A DNA stretch of 64,000 nt, from assembly GCF_018687715.1 (NCBI RefSeq), contig NC_056755.1, positions 31,088,501 through 31,152,500 on the forward strand, read 5' to 3'. The stretch comes from Carya illinoinensis (taxonomy: Eukaryota > Streptophyta > Magnoliopsida > Fagales > Juglandaceae). Under the pieces are notes generated by a model. The model did no database searches. It was not told the DNA's origin and saw only the letters and a list, made by a program, of their open reading frames with translations. The position numbers and the translations under genes were made by a program. Positions 1 to 11,160 of this stretch are shown here, one piece after another. How positions within the stretch are numbered: position 1 is the stretch's first letter; the number at the start of each line of letters is the position of its first letter.

Positions 1-1779
1 ACAAACGTCCTCTCAGCAGTAGAGGAATGCTCTAATAAGCACCAGTTGTCCCCGGCAACGGCGCCAAAAACTTGATCAGCTTCTAATTTTGTCTTCCAAG
101 CGTAGAAGCTGTCAAAGTAATACAAGGATGAGTTCAAGATCGTATTCCACAGGGACAACGAGTTATCAAAGCGTTCGTGAGATTTCCTTTGTGTAAAAAA
201 ATGTATCGATTATGAAAGGTGAAAATAAATGTGAATCTATGTTTCTAAAATTACCAAAACTAAGAAGTTTAGAGAAAATGTGTAGCAAATGAATTAAACT
301 TGTAAGAAACAATAAAAGAAACACTTGGGATGCAATTTTCACCCACTGATTTGGAGATGGATTTACTTCTCTTTTCACATTCTCTCAACCATAATCCTAT
401 TCCTAGAAGTCATGGTCGGATAATATAGCAATGAACCACAATTCTTGGCCTAATAAAACTACTTGACAGATTATATAACAATTGTAAAATAGTGAAAGAA
501 AACCATCAAAATCTTGTTACTTGTTCAAGTATTAATTGTGCCTTTACGTCTACAACTAATCTAAACCAAGAACAAATAACTTCGATCCTTTCTAAATGTA
601 AACTGAAATATCACCCACCAAGTTAATCATTGAAATCACATAGCATTGAAGAAAATCCACACCAAATCAATCATAGGTTACTCATTGAATCCCAAGTCCA
701 AAATCTAGCCTATCATCTCTAAATTAGTAAAATGCTCAAAAATGATAAATCCTAACATTTCAAATTGTTGTGTGAAAATAAATGCAGAAGAATAAATCAA
801 ACAAATTGAAGAAGCTAATATGAAAACAACTAAGAAGTAAAGCTCGGAAACAAAAAAAAGAAAAATAAAAGAACGAGAGGGTGAGAGAGAGAGCCTCCCT
901 GTAAACATAAAAAGACCTCTGAAGATCAACTACCGTCTGAACAAAAATAGGAAATAAACTAAAACTCTACTTTGCTGCTTCTCCGTCTAAACGAAAGCAA
1001 GAATTAATGTGTGAAAGACAAAAACAAGCTACTGCGCTGAAGACTCCAACGGAAACAGAGTTGAAAGTAAAGAGCCAAAACCAGCCCCTCCAACTAAACG
1101 AAAAAGAGCAAAGATCAAATAAAATTCTGCTGCTGCACCTACCTCCTAAACGAAAAGTAAGAAAATGAATAAAAACAAAAACTGCCGCCTGCGTCTAAAT
1201 CAAAAGAAAAGAAAATAAAATAAAACTCAAGGCTAAGAACTAATCTACTGCTGCCGCTAGCTTCAAAACGAAAAAGCAAAGTAAATAAAAAAAAATATCA
1301 AAGCCAAAAGCAGCCGGCTCCTGTCTCAAAAATTAAAAGAAGAAGAAATGAAACTCCAAGCTGCCTAGCGTCTAAACGAAAAAGTAAGAAGTAATAATGT
1401 CTGAAAAACCAGACCAGCCGCCTGTTGTCTTGCCACCTGCTGCGTCCAAACGAAGACAACTCCCGTAAGACAAGCAAGCCGCCTGCTTCTTAAACGAGAA
1501 GAAAAGAAATAAAATTCCAGCTACTCTACCCTAGTGCTCGGTCTGGAACCAAAAAGTAATTCACATGCCAAAAGCTACTGAAAAACTAAACTGTCTGGAA
1601 CGAAAAAATAAAATAAGTAAAGCTGAGAAAAACAAATGATGAAGCCGCCCTCTCTCCTGCAACGTGCTCCTGCTTTCCAACGAAATCCAGCGTGATCTCT
1701 TCTTATGTTGTCATGAGCTACGCTGCTCTGCTGTAGCTTGCAACTTGCAGCCCCTTTTACATTTGTTTATGACTTGTCA
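1..1779 (-). mobile_element. LTR retrotransposon, 5' LTR and start of internal region
   Basis: The minus strand reads LTR, then a primer-binding site at 49-66, then internal sequence leaving the window at base 1. The inner LTR end is the tgatca at 73; the outer end is uncertain, and the CA near 1779 is one candidate. The body (about 950-1700) is an irregular string of segments sharing the core gtctaaacgaaa, each about 60-90 bases. I see no coding sequence. The clade is unknown because the protein-coding part lies outside the window; Athila-like gypsy elements are known to use tRNA-Asp. Confidence 0.6.
49..66 (-). promoter_or_regulatory. Primer-binding site for tRNA-Asp
   Basis: The plus strand here is tccccggcaacggcgcca, which matches the 3' end, including CCA, of plant cytosolic tRNA-Asp(GUC) as I know it. 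The minus strand is therefore an 18-base primer-binding site for reverse transcription. It lies six bases inside the inner end of the LTR, the usual spacing. It is not a tRNA gene, since no cloverleaf surrounds it. Confidence 0.8.
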
Positions 1780-2005
1780 AAATGTCCTGGAGCGTATAAA
1801 CATCATATGGAAAGAGTAAAATTAAAATATTTATTTTGATGTGAAACAATTGTGTTATAAATCTTTTTAAGCACAAAAAAATATTAAAATTTATCAATGG
1901 TCTCAAGTATCATGATCTACTATATAATTAAATACTTAAATCATTTTTGGTTAAACAATTTATTCACTTAAGTAACTTAATTATGTAGTTTTATCACTTC
2001 ATCAA
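1780..2005. other. AT-rich spacer without a gene
   Basis: No open reading frame, repeat end or RNA gene is visible. It separates the first LTR from the truncated gypsy pol fragment, so one or both element boundaries probably lie here. Confidence 0.5.
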
Positions 2006-3510
2006 GAGGACGAAGGGTCGTCAAACTTGGCACTAAGTGGGGTAGAATGGCGAGTATGGGACAAGATTAGAGAGGCTACCAGATTGGATGCAAGGGCACT
2101 TGAGATCATTGAGCTCTTGGATGCCGGAGGGCAAGGGGTTGTAAGCTATAAAGTGAGAGACGGTCTGATCTTCTAGAAGAACTATGTTTATGTGGCGAAC
2201 GTTCCCAATCTCAGGAAGGGGATTCTAGATTACTTCCATAACAGCAAAGAAGGTGGTCACTCTGGATGGTTGAGAATATACATCCGCTTGAAGCACTTCT
2301 TCCAATGGGAAGGAATCAAGGGTGATGTCAAGAGACTTGTGGCCAGCTGTGACATCTGTCAAAAGGCCAAGTATGACACTAGGCCAGAAGTAGAACTTCT
2401 CCAACCATTGCCAATTCCAGACAGAATTTGGGAGGACTTGGCAATGGATTTCATAGAGGGACTACCCATTAGTGCAGGACATGAAGTGATTCTGGTGGTA
2501 GTAGACCGGCTAAGCAAGTATGCCCTCTTTATGCCTCTATATCATTCTTATACAGCCAAGTCAGTGGCTAAAGCCTTTGTCAACAATATTGCCAAGTTGC
2601 ATGGGTTTCCAAGGACCACAGTATCAGATCAAGACAAGGTCTTTATGAGTTCACTTTGGAGGCAGCTATTTGAATTACAAGGCAACAAGCTTAAGACGAG
2701 TTCCTCCTATCACTCACAAATGGATGGCCAATCCGAGGTGGTCAATAGGACTTTGGAACAATACTTGAGGTGCTTCTGTCATGAAGAGCAAAGGAGATGG
2801 GTAGATTACCTTCCATGGGTAGAATTTTGGTATAACACCTCTTATCACTCTTCTATTGAAAAAAGCCCTTTTGAAGTTGTATATGGCAGACCACTGCCAC
2901 TCTTGGTCAGTTATGAAAAGGGCTCAGCCAGTAATAATGAAGTGGAGTAAGAGCTGATTGATAAAGACGAGGTACTGGCCAAAGTTAAAAGAGAGCTCAA
3001 GAAGGCCAAGACTCGAATGAATAAGTATCATGATCAGGGGCGACGGGCCGTGTCCTTCAAAGTAGGCGACTATGTCTATTTGAAGCTTAAGCAATACAGG
3101 TAAAAGACCATGAGGAAAACCATGAGTGCAAAGCTGAACCATAAGTTCTATGGGCCTTATAGTGTTGGAGAAATTGGGTAGTGAGCATACAAGCTTCAGT
3201 TTCCACCAACTTCACAGTTGCACCCGGTATTCCATGTTTCCTTACTCAAGAAGAAGGTTGGAGATCCGAGTCTCATTGGGGAGGAGTTCCCCATAGTGGA
3301 TCAAGAGGGAAGGATCCTTATGAAGCCAAAGGAAGTGCTTGGATATAGGCTACATCAGAGGGGCCGAGAGAGACCCAGGGTGTGGCAAGCATTGATCTTG
3401 TGGGAAGGATTATCAATGGATGAGGCAACTTGGGAGGACTATGATGGGCTGGAGAAGAAGTATCCCCAATTGATCCTTGAGGGCAAGGATATGCTAAAAG
3501 GGAGGGGGAA
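2006..3510 (+). pseudogene. Ty3/gypsy chromovirus pol fragment: integrase and chromodomain
   Basis: One reading frame runs through this stretch with four in-frame nonsense codons (2174, 2948, 3101, 3179). It starts in the spacer between RNase H and integrase, so protease and reverse transcriptase are missing. The integrase zinc-binding HHCC is visible (H in YFHNSKEGGHSG, CC in SCDICQKAK, about 2233-2370). The catalytic core keeps all three acidic residues: D in LAMDFIEGL, D in SDQDKVF, E in GQSEVVNRTLE. After 3200 the motif HPVFHVSLLKK leads into a chromodomain (WEGLSMDEATWED, about 3390-3440), which marks the chromovirus branch. It is dead because of the stops and the 5' truncation. Confidence 0.88.
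3497..3510 (+). promoter_or_regulatory. Polypurine tract of the chromovirus
   Basis: The run aaaagggagggggaa directly precedes a TGTCAAAACC LTR start. This is the plus-strand primer position of LTR retrotransposons and fixes the 3' LTR start at 3511. Confidence 0.75.
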
Positions 3511-4600
3511 TGTCAAAACCCTAAGGCAGGAGGCCACGGGCCATGCCTTGACTAGCACTCGCCTATGCCAGGACAGCACACCAGCAGCTCTGTTGGCGTC
3601 ACTTGATTGTCCACAGACCGAGCTCTTGGTGAATGCTAAGCCACGATCACCCTCCACCGGGCAGCGAACAGTCAACACGCGCACGCAAGTGAGGTCGTCA
3701 CACCATTCTCAGCACACGGCTAGACTGCACGCACGCCTAGTGCACGTGCGCAGCGTGCACGCATGGGCTATGCGCACCCACCGAGTGCATGCATGGCCTA
3801 GGCACCCGCGCAGCGCACGCATGCACGCCCACATTAGAATTGACAGTGCGGCTGCCCAGCAGGCCCACACATGCTAGCATGCCGCTCAATGCCCTGGTCT
3901 TGACCAGGGCCATGCTGATCAACGCCCTAGCCTTGGTCAGGGCCTTGTTGCTCAACGCCTTGGTCTTGACCAGGGCCATGCTGATCAACACCTTGGCTTT
4001 GCCCAGGATCTTGCTGACCAATGCCCAGGCACCACAGCCTGGGCCATGCAGACCAACGCCTAGGCCCCACTGGCCTGGGCCATGCAGCAGCCTGCCATGC
4101 TCAAGCCCACCACGATCCAACCCAACGACTCACCAATGGCGCCCAGTCCACATAACCTAGGCCACACATGCAAGGACCGTGGACCAGCCAAGGCTAGCCC
4201 GGCAGGCCAACCTGAAGACCCACGCGCACAAGCATGCAGCCCATGCTATGAGTCATCTTGGCCACCATGGGCTACTGACAACATGAGGCCTTAGCCAGGA
4301 GGCGTGGACCCAGAACTTTTTCCCTCTGTAATCATTTTATTTGCTTTCTAGTATAAGTTAGGCACTAGGCAATTAGTTATCTTTATCGTTGAACATTTGG
4401 ACGAATTTGGCTTCTAAGCCCCCACAGACACATTGGTGCTTTGTCACTTAGACTCCATTGGGTGCAATCCGTGAATCCTAAAGGAGAAGGCTCACCCTGT
4501 GCAATTCGTGAATCAGGGTAACCTATTGATTTCATTTTTTTCCTTTGATTAATGCATTGTTGAGGTATTTCAGCATTTTGGATTGTGTCTATTGCATCAC
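3511..4600 (+). repeat. 3' LTR of the chromovirus (right end approximate)
   Basis: It begins TGTCAAAACCC right after the polypurine tract. The first 800 bases are GC-rich and contain CACGCGCACGC-type runs and a 33-bp minisatellite (3888-4090). The rest is AT-rich, with the look of an R/U5 segment. No second LTR is in the window, so the right end (near the gcatcaca at about 4600) is an estimate. Long open frames on both strands here come from the repeats and GC content and are not genes. Confidence 0.6.
3888..4090 (+). repeat. 33-bp minisatellite inside the LTR
   Basis: Six units start at 3888, 3921, 3954, 3987, 4020 and 4055. The first four are exactly 33 bases, the last two 35 and 36. Each opens aa(t/c)gcc, and most carry an inverted repeat such as ccctggtcttgaccaggg. 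The units could therefore each form a hairpin. Confidence 0.85.
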
Positions 4601-4699
4601 ATTCGCATTTGCTTGTTGATCATTTTGAACTGTCCGAGTGGGGCATCGCGTAAGGCATCCACGAGTTACCATTGGAGGGTATATGGTCTGCACCAGGCC

Positions 4700-4908
4700 A
4701 CCCTGGTCAAATCTAGAGAAAGGTCAGGGACAAGCTGATAGTTACCACCCACCAGCCAAGCCACACGCCCAGCCCTTGCCACCTGTCTAGCCATAACTGC
4801 TCCCCTACTTTATAGGGAGTAATCAACCATCCCTTAAACTGCTCAGCAATCACCCACTCAGCCAACCTACTGAAACCAACCTTAGCCACGTGTGCTTCAT
4901 CATTAGAA
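4700..4908. other. GC-balanced spacer, no gene recognised
   Basis: Sequence between the chromovirus LTR and the following tandem repeats. No protein similarity is recognised in any frame. It may belong to another decayed LTR. Confidence 0.4.
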
Positions 4909-5050
4909 GACACCTGTGTGTGACTTGGTCAGCCCCCAAGCAAGCGACACCTGTGCTTGACTTGGTAAGACACCATCAGGAGACACCTGTGTGCCTAACT
5001 TGGTAAACCCACCAACAGGAGCCACGTGTGCCTAACTTGGTCAGCCAGCA
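4909..5050. repeat. Degenerate tandem repeat, about 38 bp, four units
   Basis: The units share a gacacctgtg or gccacgtgtg opening followed by ..acttggt(c/a)a(g/a). Spacing is about 35-40 bases. The array lies in the non-coding stretch between the chromovirus LTR and the decayed copia. Confidence 0.7.
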
Positions 5051-5383
5051 ACTTAACCGCCTGATCCCACTCACAACCGTTTTAGCCCATTCAGCTACTG
5101 CACATGCAGGCATGCATGCCCAGTCACTAGAATCACACCCACCATCAGCCATTGAACAATCATACGAACTCAGCCAACACCACCCATAACCATCACAGTC
5201 AAGCAAGTGGCAGTTCACATCGGTCATCAAGGAGCAAGAAGGGGCGCGGCAACTTGGTGTCTAGGATCTCGACCGAGGACCTTATCACCAATTTGGTGCT
5301 TTCATTGAGAGCAGCCACGTGCTTGAAGGTTCAAGAGAGGTTCTCACTTCTCTGTTAAGGTAGGCAATCCATCACTCGTCTTT

Positions 5384-5520
5384 GTGGTTTTGGGCTTGAT
5401 CTCAGCCAGTTGGAGTCGTGCTAGACTCATTGGTTTTGGGCTTGATGTCAGCTAGTTGGAGTCTAATGTTGCTAGACTCAGTTCTTTTGGGTTTGATTTA
5501 AGCCAGTTGGGATCGTGAAG
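5384..5520. repeat. Degenerate tandem repeat, about 46-52 bp, three units
   Basis: Three consecutive copies of ttttgggcttgat..cagccagttgga, two of them followed by gctagactca. It abuts the first recognisable copia gag sequence at about 5530 and may be part of that element's leader. Confidence 0.65.
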
Positions 5521-5529
5521 TTTGAGGAC

Positions 5530-6290
5530 CAAATTCAGATCATTGGAAGATGCTAATTAACTTGTTATATCAGCATGTTTTGGCAGTGATACAATTCATG
5601 AAGCATAATATTTTTAAGAGGAGAACCGCAACGGATCTCATTGTGGCTTTCTTTGAAAAGCCAGTTGCAAATAACAAAGTGCAGATAAAGAAACAGTTCA
5701 ACTTCAAAAAAGACAGAAAGTACTATTGTTGCCCAATAGTATTTGGCGTTGTGGTCAAAAAGTTGGGAGGTCATGAGAATGGCTTTGAGTAATTTTGTAA
5801 AGAAGTCGAAATTGAAGTTTCTTAATGTAAGAGATATTATCCTAAATGAGGAGGTGCGCAGGAGAGATTCTAGCAAGATCTCGAGTTTGTTGGTCCTAAA
5901 TGTTGATAATTAGGGCAGAAGCTTGGATTAGTCAAAGTCCATAAATAAGGGCAGAGGCAAGTCAAGATCTGGATAACAGATGACTCGCTAAAAATTGTGA
6001 CAAGACAGGCCAGAAGAGACTGCTAAAATCAGGAGAAAACTGAGAATGATGTTGTGAATATGGTGACTGAAGAAATACATGACGTCGTATTTCTTGCAGT
6101 GCACAATGCTGTTACAGATAGCTTGAAGATAATAGTCATTCAAGTGTGTTTTCTCAAAAGGGCGTGGAAGGTCACAAATGATTCATTGGTCTTGGCTCGT
6201 GGTAATGGTCATGTGAATAAGATAAGGAAGTTAAAGGAACTCAGTTTTACTTTTCCTCATCTAAACCTGAAGAAATCTCCCTAGACCACG
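5530..6290 (+). pseudogene. Copia gag and start of protease, frame-broken
   Basis: Several frames carry pieces of a typical copia Gag. About 5760-5880 encodes WEVMRMALSNF and KFLNVRDIILNEEVRRRDS, a conserved C-terminal Gag region. About 5930-5970 is a basic GRGKSRS stretch. Around 5995-6020 there is a degenerate zinc knuckle (NCDKTGQK..C) with its histidine changed to glutamine. From 6054 the frame MVTEEIHDVVFLAVHNAVTDS matches the junction just before the protease active site, which itself is lost. Frameshifts and stops make it non-functional. The order of motifs, rather than any single one, supports the call. Confidence 0.75.
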
Positions 6291-7235
6291 ACATGAAGCA
6301 AATGTGTGAGAGATGGGAACAAAACGTTAGATGTTCCAGGGATATCTACACCTAAAGTTAATGATTGCATGACTGCCAAGACGATTAGACCTCCATGGTG
6401 ATTACTACCTTAAACTATATCCTGCTGAATGAAGGTAGTGAACTACGATATGAAGAAAAATCTTACAAGAATGGAGATTATGCAAGTCGAAGTTAGCAGA
6501 GACTGCACACAAGATGGGCACATTAACTGAAGATAGGATATGTTAGCAGTAGGATGAGGAGTCAGTGGCCCAGGTCAGAGATGGAGACCTCAGCAACTGG
6601 TTCTCTGATATGTGTCAAGGTCTGTGCGAGACCATTGATTCCCAGTGCAATGGGAGATGTGTTGCCCTATATAGATGTGTTGATTAAGCACATCGTACGT
6701 GATGAACTAAAGTTATGCATCACTTTAGTTAGTCTTCTAACTTGAAAACATGAGCTGTAAAATTGTAGAGATGATAAGGGATCATGCTGGAGATAGAGGC
6801 TAGCATATTGAGAACCAGTCTCCAAGTTGGAGATTAATGTGATTGTAGGATTATGGAGCCTGGTTTTGAAAGCTATAAAGGCACCAGGTAGATTGTTTGC
6901 TCGGTTGTGGCTCGAGCAAAACTCAGTTTGCTCAAGGTGTACATGAGTGCGGACTCATGGACTCGAGTGAAAGAAGAATCCTAGAGAGTTGAGATTATCC
7001 AGTAAAGCACCTGTAAATCTCCTCTGAAGAAAATCCCTTGCAAGCTCCGTGGATGTAGATGATGCTGATGCATTTGAATATGCATTTGGAGAGGTATCTG
7101 GACATCCATTTGAAGACGTACCTGCAGATGTATTTGATAGCGAAAATCTCTCATGGCTAACAAGCATTCCAATGATGGAGTGCAATCATTTGAAGGATGC
7201 AACCGTTTGTAGCATTCTAGTATGGCACACTTGGG
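6291..7235 (+). other. Degenerate copia internal sequence, no readable domain
   Basis: Sequence between the broken gag/protease and the polypurine tract. Short open frames exist, but none shows integrase, reverse transcriptase or RNase H motifs. It is probably internally deleted pol plus the 3' untranslated part. Confidence 0.5.
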
Positions 7236-7248
7236 TGGAGGGGGTGAT

Positions 7249-7676
7249 TGTTGGAAACCCCCAAGTGAGAAATGCCATTTGAACTTGCAGCCAGCCACCC
7301 ACCCACCAAAAGTTTCAAGCAGCAAATATTGACCAATATTTCTACACCGAAAGAAGTCTCCTCTTGGTCAAGAAGTGTGGGTGGTTTGTCCCCCATGGCT
7401 TCTCCAATAAAAGGAGATCATTTGTTAAAAATTAAATTCATCCTCACTGTGGGGAGAGATCAAGGCAGGGCTGAGGGAGAAATATAGGTTCTGGGAAAAT
7501 CCAGAACAGAGGGCATTTTGAGAGATAGAGAGCTTGTTTATGAGTGTTTGTAATTTTGTACAAACATATTGAAAATACAGAGTTTCCACTTCAGTGGACG
7601 TAGGCAAGTTGCCGAACCACTTAAATATTGTCTCTCTATCGTCTTGTGTGATTTTTGAACATGCCAGAGGCATAAC
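7249..7676 (+). repeat. Copia 3' LTR, about 428 bp
   Basis: It begins TGTTGGAAACCC just after a ggtggagggggt polypurine tract (7235-7246) and can end at ..gcataaca (7676), giving the inverted TGTT..AACA ends usual for copia. Near its 3' end is gtggacgtaggcaagttgcc followed by gaaccac, a sequence typical of the R/U5 part of plant copia LTRs. It abuts PIGV copy A at 7677. Confidence 0.75.
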
Positions 7677-9166
7677 AAGTATATCACATAAGCATGTTTT
7701 TTGACAAATACAGCATCATAAGCTCGATGTAGCATCTGAAAACAAAAATAGCCCGCATTAAGCACTCTGTTAGACCTGGCACAAGTAGAGAGAGCAAGCG
7801 GAAGAATAGCAACACTACTTCCACCTGTGACCAAGTGGTATATCCCTCCAATAGAAAACAGGGCATACAGACTCTCTGAATATTTTTTTTTGTTTTTTTT
7901 AATGTTGGAGAACCTCTACAAGGTAGGGCCCTTTGACCGCAACCTCGGAAGTTTCCCTACACGAACTGGTTAAATTGCTGGCTTTTCACTAGGGGGTGTG
8001 GCCCCAAATGATTGTTTGCACCCATGAGGTGTTGAACCTTGGACCTTGAAGGGAGTGAAACCCCAAGACCAAGGCCTTCACCACTTGGGCCAACCCCTTG
8101 GGGTTAGACTCTCTGAATATCTATCATAACAGGAGCAAGAATAACAACTACACTTAGATTCATCATTTATTTCAAACATCTGACTTCAATATAGTGGGCC
8201 AGAACATTACATCACCGAATAAAATACCGATGCTGGATTGAAGCAGAAGAAGATGGAAGCCCACAATGTTGAGTTAGAATCCTTCAAAATAATAACTTAA
8301 AGCCTGTAAGCATGGAAAGAGAACAAGAAAAACAACAAGCAATCAGAGGAGGGAAAAAAAAAGATATAATGTGAAGAAACCATGCATGTAGTAGACTTGC
8401 ATGGGCAGAGTACCTAATTTGAGTCTAAGCAATTGTATATCCTAATAATCCAATGAATTATACATCAACCTATACACAGAAAAATCAAACGGAGAAATTT
8501 GAACTACAATTCATATATATATATATATGACAAAAAATGAAATTCTTATACGAGGAAAAAGAAGAAGAAGAAGAAACGCTTCCAAGGAAAAAAAATGTAA
8601 GTAAATGAAACTCACTTGTAAAAGTATATCGCCGCGAAGACAAACGTGATGTTATAGATCACATAGCCTGACAGCACCAACACCGCTCTGTATCCGATTA
8701 AAGGTACCAACAGCGCAAATAATGAAAAAAAAAACTTATTTTTTTTAAAATGATGATAAAATAAGATCATTATCTTCGAAATCAAAGGGGAAAAGAAGTC
8801 GAAGTAAAATGAAGGAAATGAACAGCACAAACTCGTGCAAGAGAGGAAGGACATTGTGAGGGGGAGGAGAGGAAGGAAGGCGTAGGACTGTTCGTACTCG
8901 TAGCCACAGTGGGCGATGCGGAGGAAGTAAATGGAGTCCCACATGACGGCGTGTTCGACGGCGGAGGCCACAGAGGGGAATAGAATCGGTGGGGGATCGT
9001 AGTGGTGGGATAGGTAGGAATGGTTGAGTGGGGCGGAGGTGTAGTAGGGGGTGAGGAGTGTGCGCCAGACGATGGTGAGAGCTAAAAGGAGAAACCTGGA
9101 GAGGATTGACAATCAAAGGACCAGCGATTGGTGGCGCTTAGAGCCGAATGTGGGGGTGATCGTCAT
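7677..9166 (-). pseudogene. PIGV: GPI mannosyltransferase 2 (PIG-V), copy A, 5' part only
   Basis: PIG-V adds the second mannose to GPI anchors in the ER membrane. Reading leftwards, the start at 9166 gives MTITPTFGSKRHQSL, a TGA stop in exon 1, then TIVWRTLLTPY..TSAPLN and HCGYEYEQSYAFLPLLP, as in plant PIG-V. Intron 1 follows, but its acceptor AG is changed to AT. Exon 2 encodes ALLVPLIGYRAVL and TFVFAAIYF. A later exon (about 8120-7690) encodes YSESLYALFSIGG..YHLVTGG and LHRAYDAVFVKKHAY, and is split by a SINE. The gene ends at the copia LTR, so the C-terminal half is absent. The stop, lost acceptor, SINE and truncation each make it a pseudogene. Confidence 0.88.
7884..8105 (-). mobile_element. 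Au-type SINE inserted in a PIGV exon
   Basis: On the minus strand it begins ccccaaggggttggcccaag, has a tRNA-like A box (8081-8092) and a B box ggttcaacacc (about 8028-8038), and ends in an A-rich tail (poly-T at 7884-7900 on plus). It is flanked by a perfect 15-base target duplication, agactctctgaatat (7869-7883 and 8106-8120). The head and promoter spacing match the Au SINE family of angiosperms as I know it. Confidence 0.9.
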
Positions 9167-10590
9167 GTGGGGGCGCAGTTATGTTGTTGAAAATTTAGAA
9201 CTACGAGTGAGCACTAGGAGTATGACTATGGCCTCTAGGTCTATCAGTAGCCACCACCTTGGCAGCCATGGAAGACCAATAGACAGCCTCCCTCATGTCC
9301 CTCTTGAAAAAAAAGAAACCCATCAATGTCACTAGACTCGGGCCCCTTTGTGTTGGGCTTTGAACCTCTCGCATCCACATTTTAACGGGCTATTTGCCGC
9401 TTGTTGGACCAGAACATTTGGGCCTTTTGCTCTTTTCCTTTTGTTTGGGTGACCTTTCAATTTGACTGTGTAGTGTATACTGAAAAATAATAGTTACAAT
9501 CGTGAGTATATAAGTATCGTATAATCATTTTAAAAAAATGAATAAATATTGAATCCATATAAAAAGAAATTATTTTTTTAATAGTAAACTTTACTTCTTT
9601 TCAAAGCAACTGTACGGTGTTTGCACACTCCACGACTATATGTAGCATTTCTCGTGCACACTATACTTTTTGTCCAAAAACTATTATCTATTTATTCCTT
9701 GAAATTCAGGATTATCAGAAAATCCCAATTTATTTTGTCTTAAATTATTTATATTTTTCAATTTCTATCATCAGTAGGATCAAAACATTCATATAAATGA
9801 AAAGCTTATCACACCACACAATCTTAAAGGTCAAATTTTAATCGAATGCACAAATTAATATATATATATATATATATAAGTAATTTACTTAAAATTTTGA
9901 TAATTTGGGTTGTAAACGAAAAAAAAAATGTTAGATTATGGCTACGAAGGAAAATTCAATTAAAAAACATGCAAGTTGTGTGAAGTACTCACAGTTTCTA
10001 ATTCTACATTCATACTTACCATTTCAAAAATGAAAAACATGTGGAGACCCACAACTCAAGAAGTAACAAATAAGTACTCATATTGATAAATTTCATAAAG
10101 AGTTTTTTTATTCACAAGTCATGGGATAAATCATCCATACTGTTCATATGGCAAGACTTGATTTGTAAGAAATTTAATTCTTAAACTTCTCTTACAAATC
10201 ATATCATATGGTTAATGGTGAGGAGGGTCTATCCTCCATCCGGCTTGTAAATAAAAATATATATAAATTAATTATTATTATTAGTAGTAGTAGGTGTGGA
10301 GATGCATTATAATTATGATCCTTATCCGCTCCTAATTACAGTGTGGCATACAATCCCTCTCCAACTTGTTTTTATGATAAATATTAAATATGGACATGTG
10401 TTCTTTAAGATGTGAGGTCGGAAATTAAATTACCTCCCATAAGTGTTGAGATATTGATTAGAAGACTAAATTCAATTTTTCCATTAATTTTTAAGTTCAG
10501 TAATCTTAATTCATACTGTTAATGTCCAAAAACATCACAGACATCTGGAAGGGGAGAAGGATACATTATCGATCCAGCTGAGGTTGTTTT
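9167..10590. other. Non-coding upstream flank of PIGV copy A
   Basis: It holds the 5' flank of the PIGV copy followed by AT-rich sequence with short (AT)n runs and no credible open frame. It is repeated with small differences at about 28217-29370, and its first 250 bases again near 50601-50815. The duplication therefore included the flank. Confidence 0.75.
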
Positions 10591-10599
10591 GGGCCTAGG

Positions 10600-11160
10600 T
10601 CAGTGTTGTGGGGGCCCCCAACAGTAGTCTGATGCGGCCGTATGGTGTCAGTGCATACATCCATGGCCATAAACAATAAATAAATGCAGAGAAACTAAAT
10701 AGAGATGAACACCCAAATTTACATGGTTCGGCACTAGGCTTATATCCATGGTATTTAAAGAGAGAAGAATCCACTATAATAAGCTTGTTTTATAGTTTCT
10801 CATTATCTCTCATTCTCACTGTACACTAGATTTCGAAGGTCTCTCTTCCCGGTCTGAACTCCATCACTAGAACCCCCTCTTGATATTGAAGAAGCCTTCC
10901 TGGAGAAGCCTTGCCCCAAAAGTCCCCCCAAGTCGTATGTGCCCTTGTCCCTTTATCTCTTGCTTTTCCCTTGCTTTATATCACTTCATCCATTCTTTAT
11001 ATCCCCTCCCCTCTTTTCCTCCTGACTCCCTGATACCTTGACTTCCATTTCTTCTCTCTGTCCCCTTTTCCTTTCTCTTCCTTTGTCCTCTAGTAATCAC
11101 CCTTTGATGGGCTGAGCCTTAAGAACCATTTTGGGTCTTGTGATATTTTACACCCTTACA
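10600..11160 (-). repeat. Copia-type LTR fragment or solo LTR
   Basis: The minus strand carries a ..gtgccgaaccatgtaaattt segment, the R/U5-type motif also present in the copia LTR at 7560-7615. The right end can be TGTAAGGGTG on the minus strand. A weak tRNA-Met primer-site resemblance (gcatcagac, minus strand, about 10628-10636) suggests the left end lies near 10640. Boundaries are not fixed by a target duplication. A copy lies at 29395-29935 in the duplicated block. Confidence 0.5.

Larger units (their letters stand above)
5530..7676 (+). mobile_element. Decayed Ty1/copia retrotransposon remnant with 3' LTR
   Basis: The stretch runs from gag fragments (5530 on) through a protease-start fragment (about 6060) to a polypurine tract and LTR. 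Most of pol is gone: no intact integrase or reverse transcriptase motif is visible between 6300 and 7235, only frame-broken sequence. The right LTR end meets the intron of PIGV copy A directly. No matching 5' LTR is seen. Confidence 0.75.

Noticed and set aside
49..66. tRNA-Asp gene fragment
   Set aside because: Only the 3' 18 bases of the tRNA are matched, and they sit at the position of a primer-binding site next to an LTR end.
3737..4160. Open frames on both strands over the GC-rich LTR
   Set aside because: They arise from a 33-base repeat (a multiple of three) and GC-rich composition, and show no protein domain.
10600..11160. Complete solo LTR with defined ends
   Set aside because: Candidate ends do not give a matching 5-base target duplication in either duplicate, so only a fragment with approximate limits is reported.
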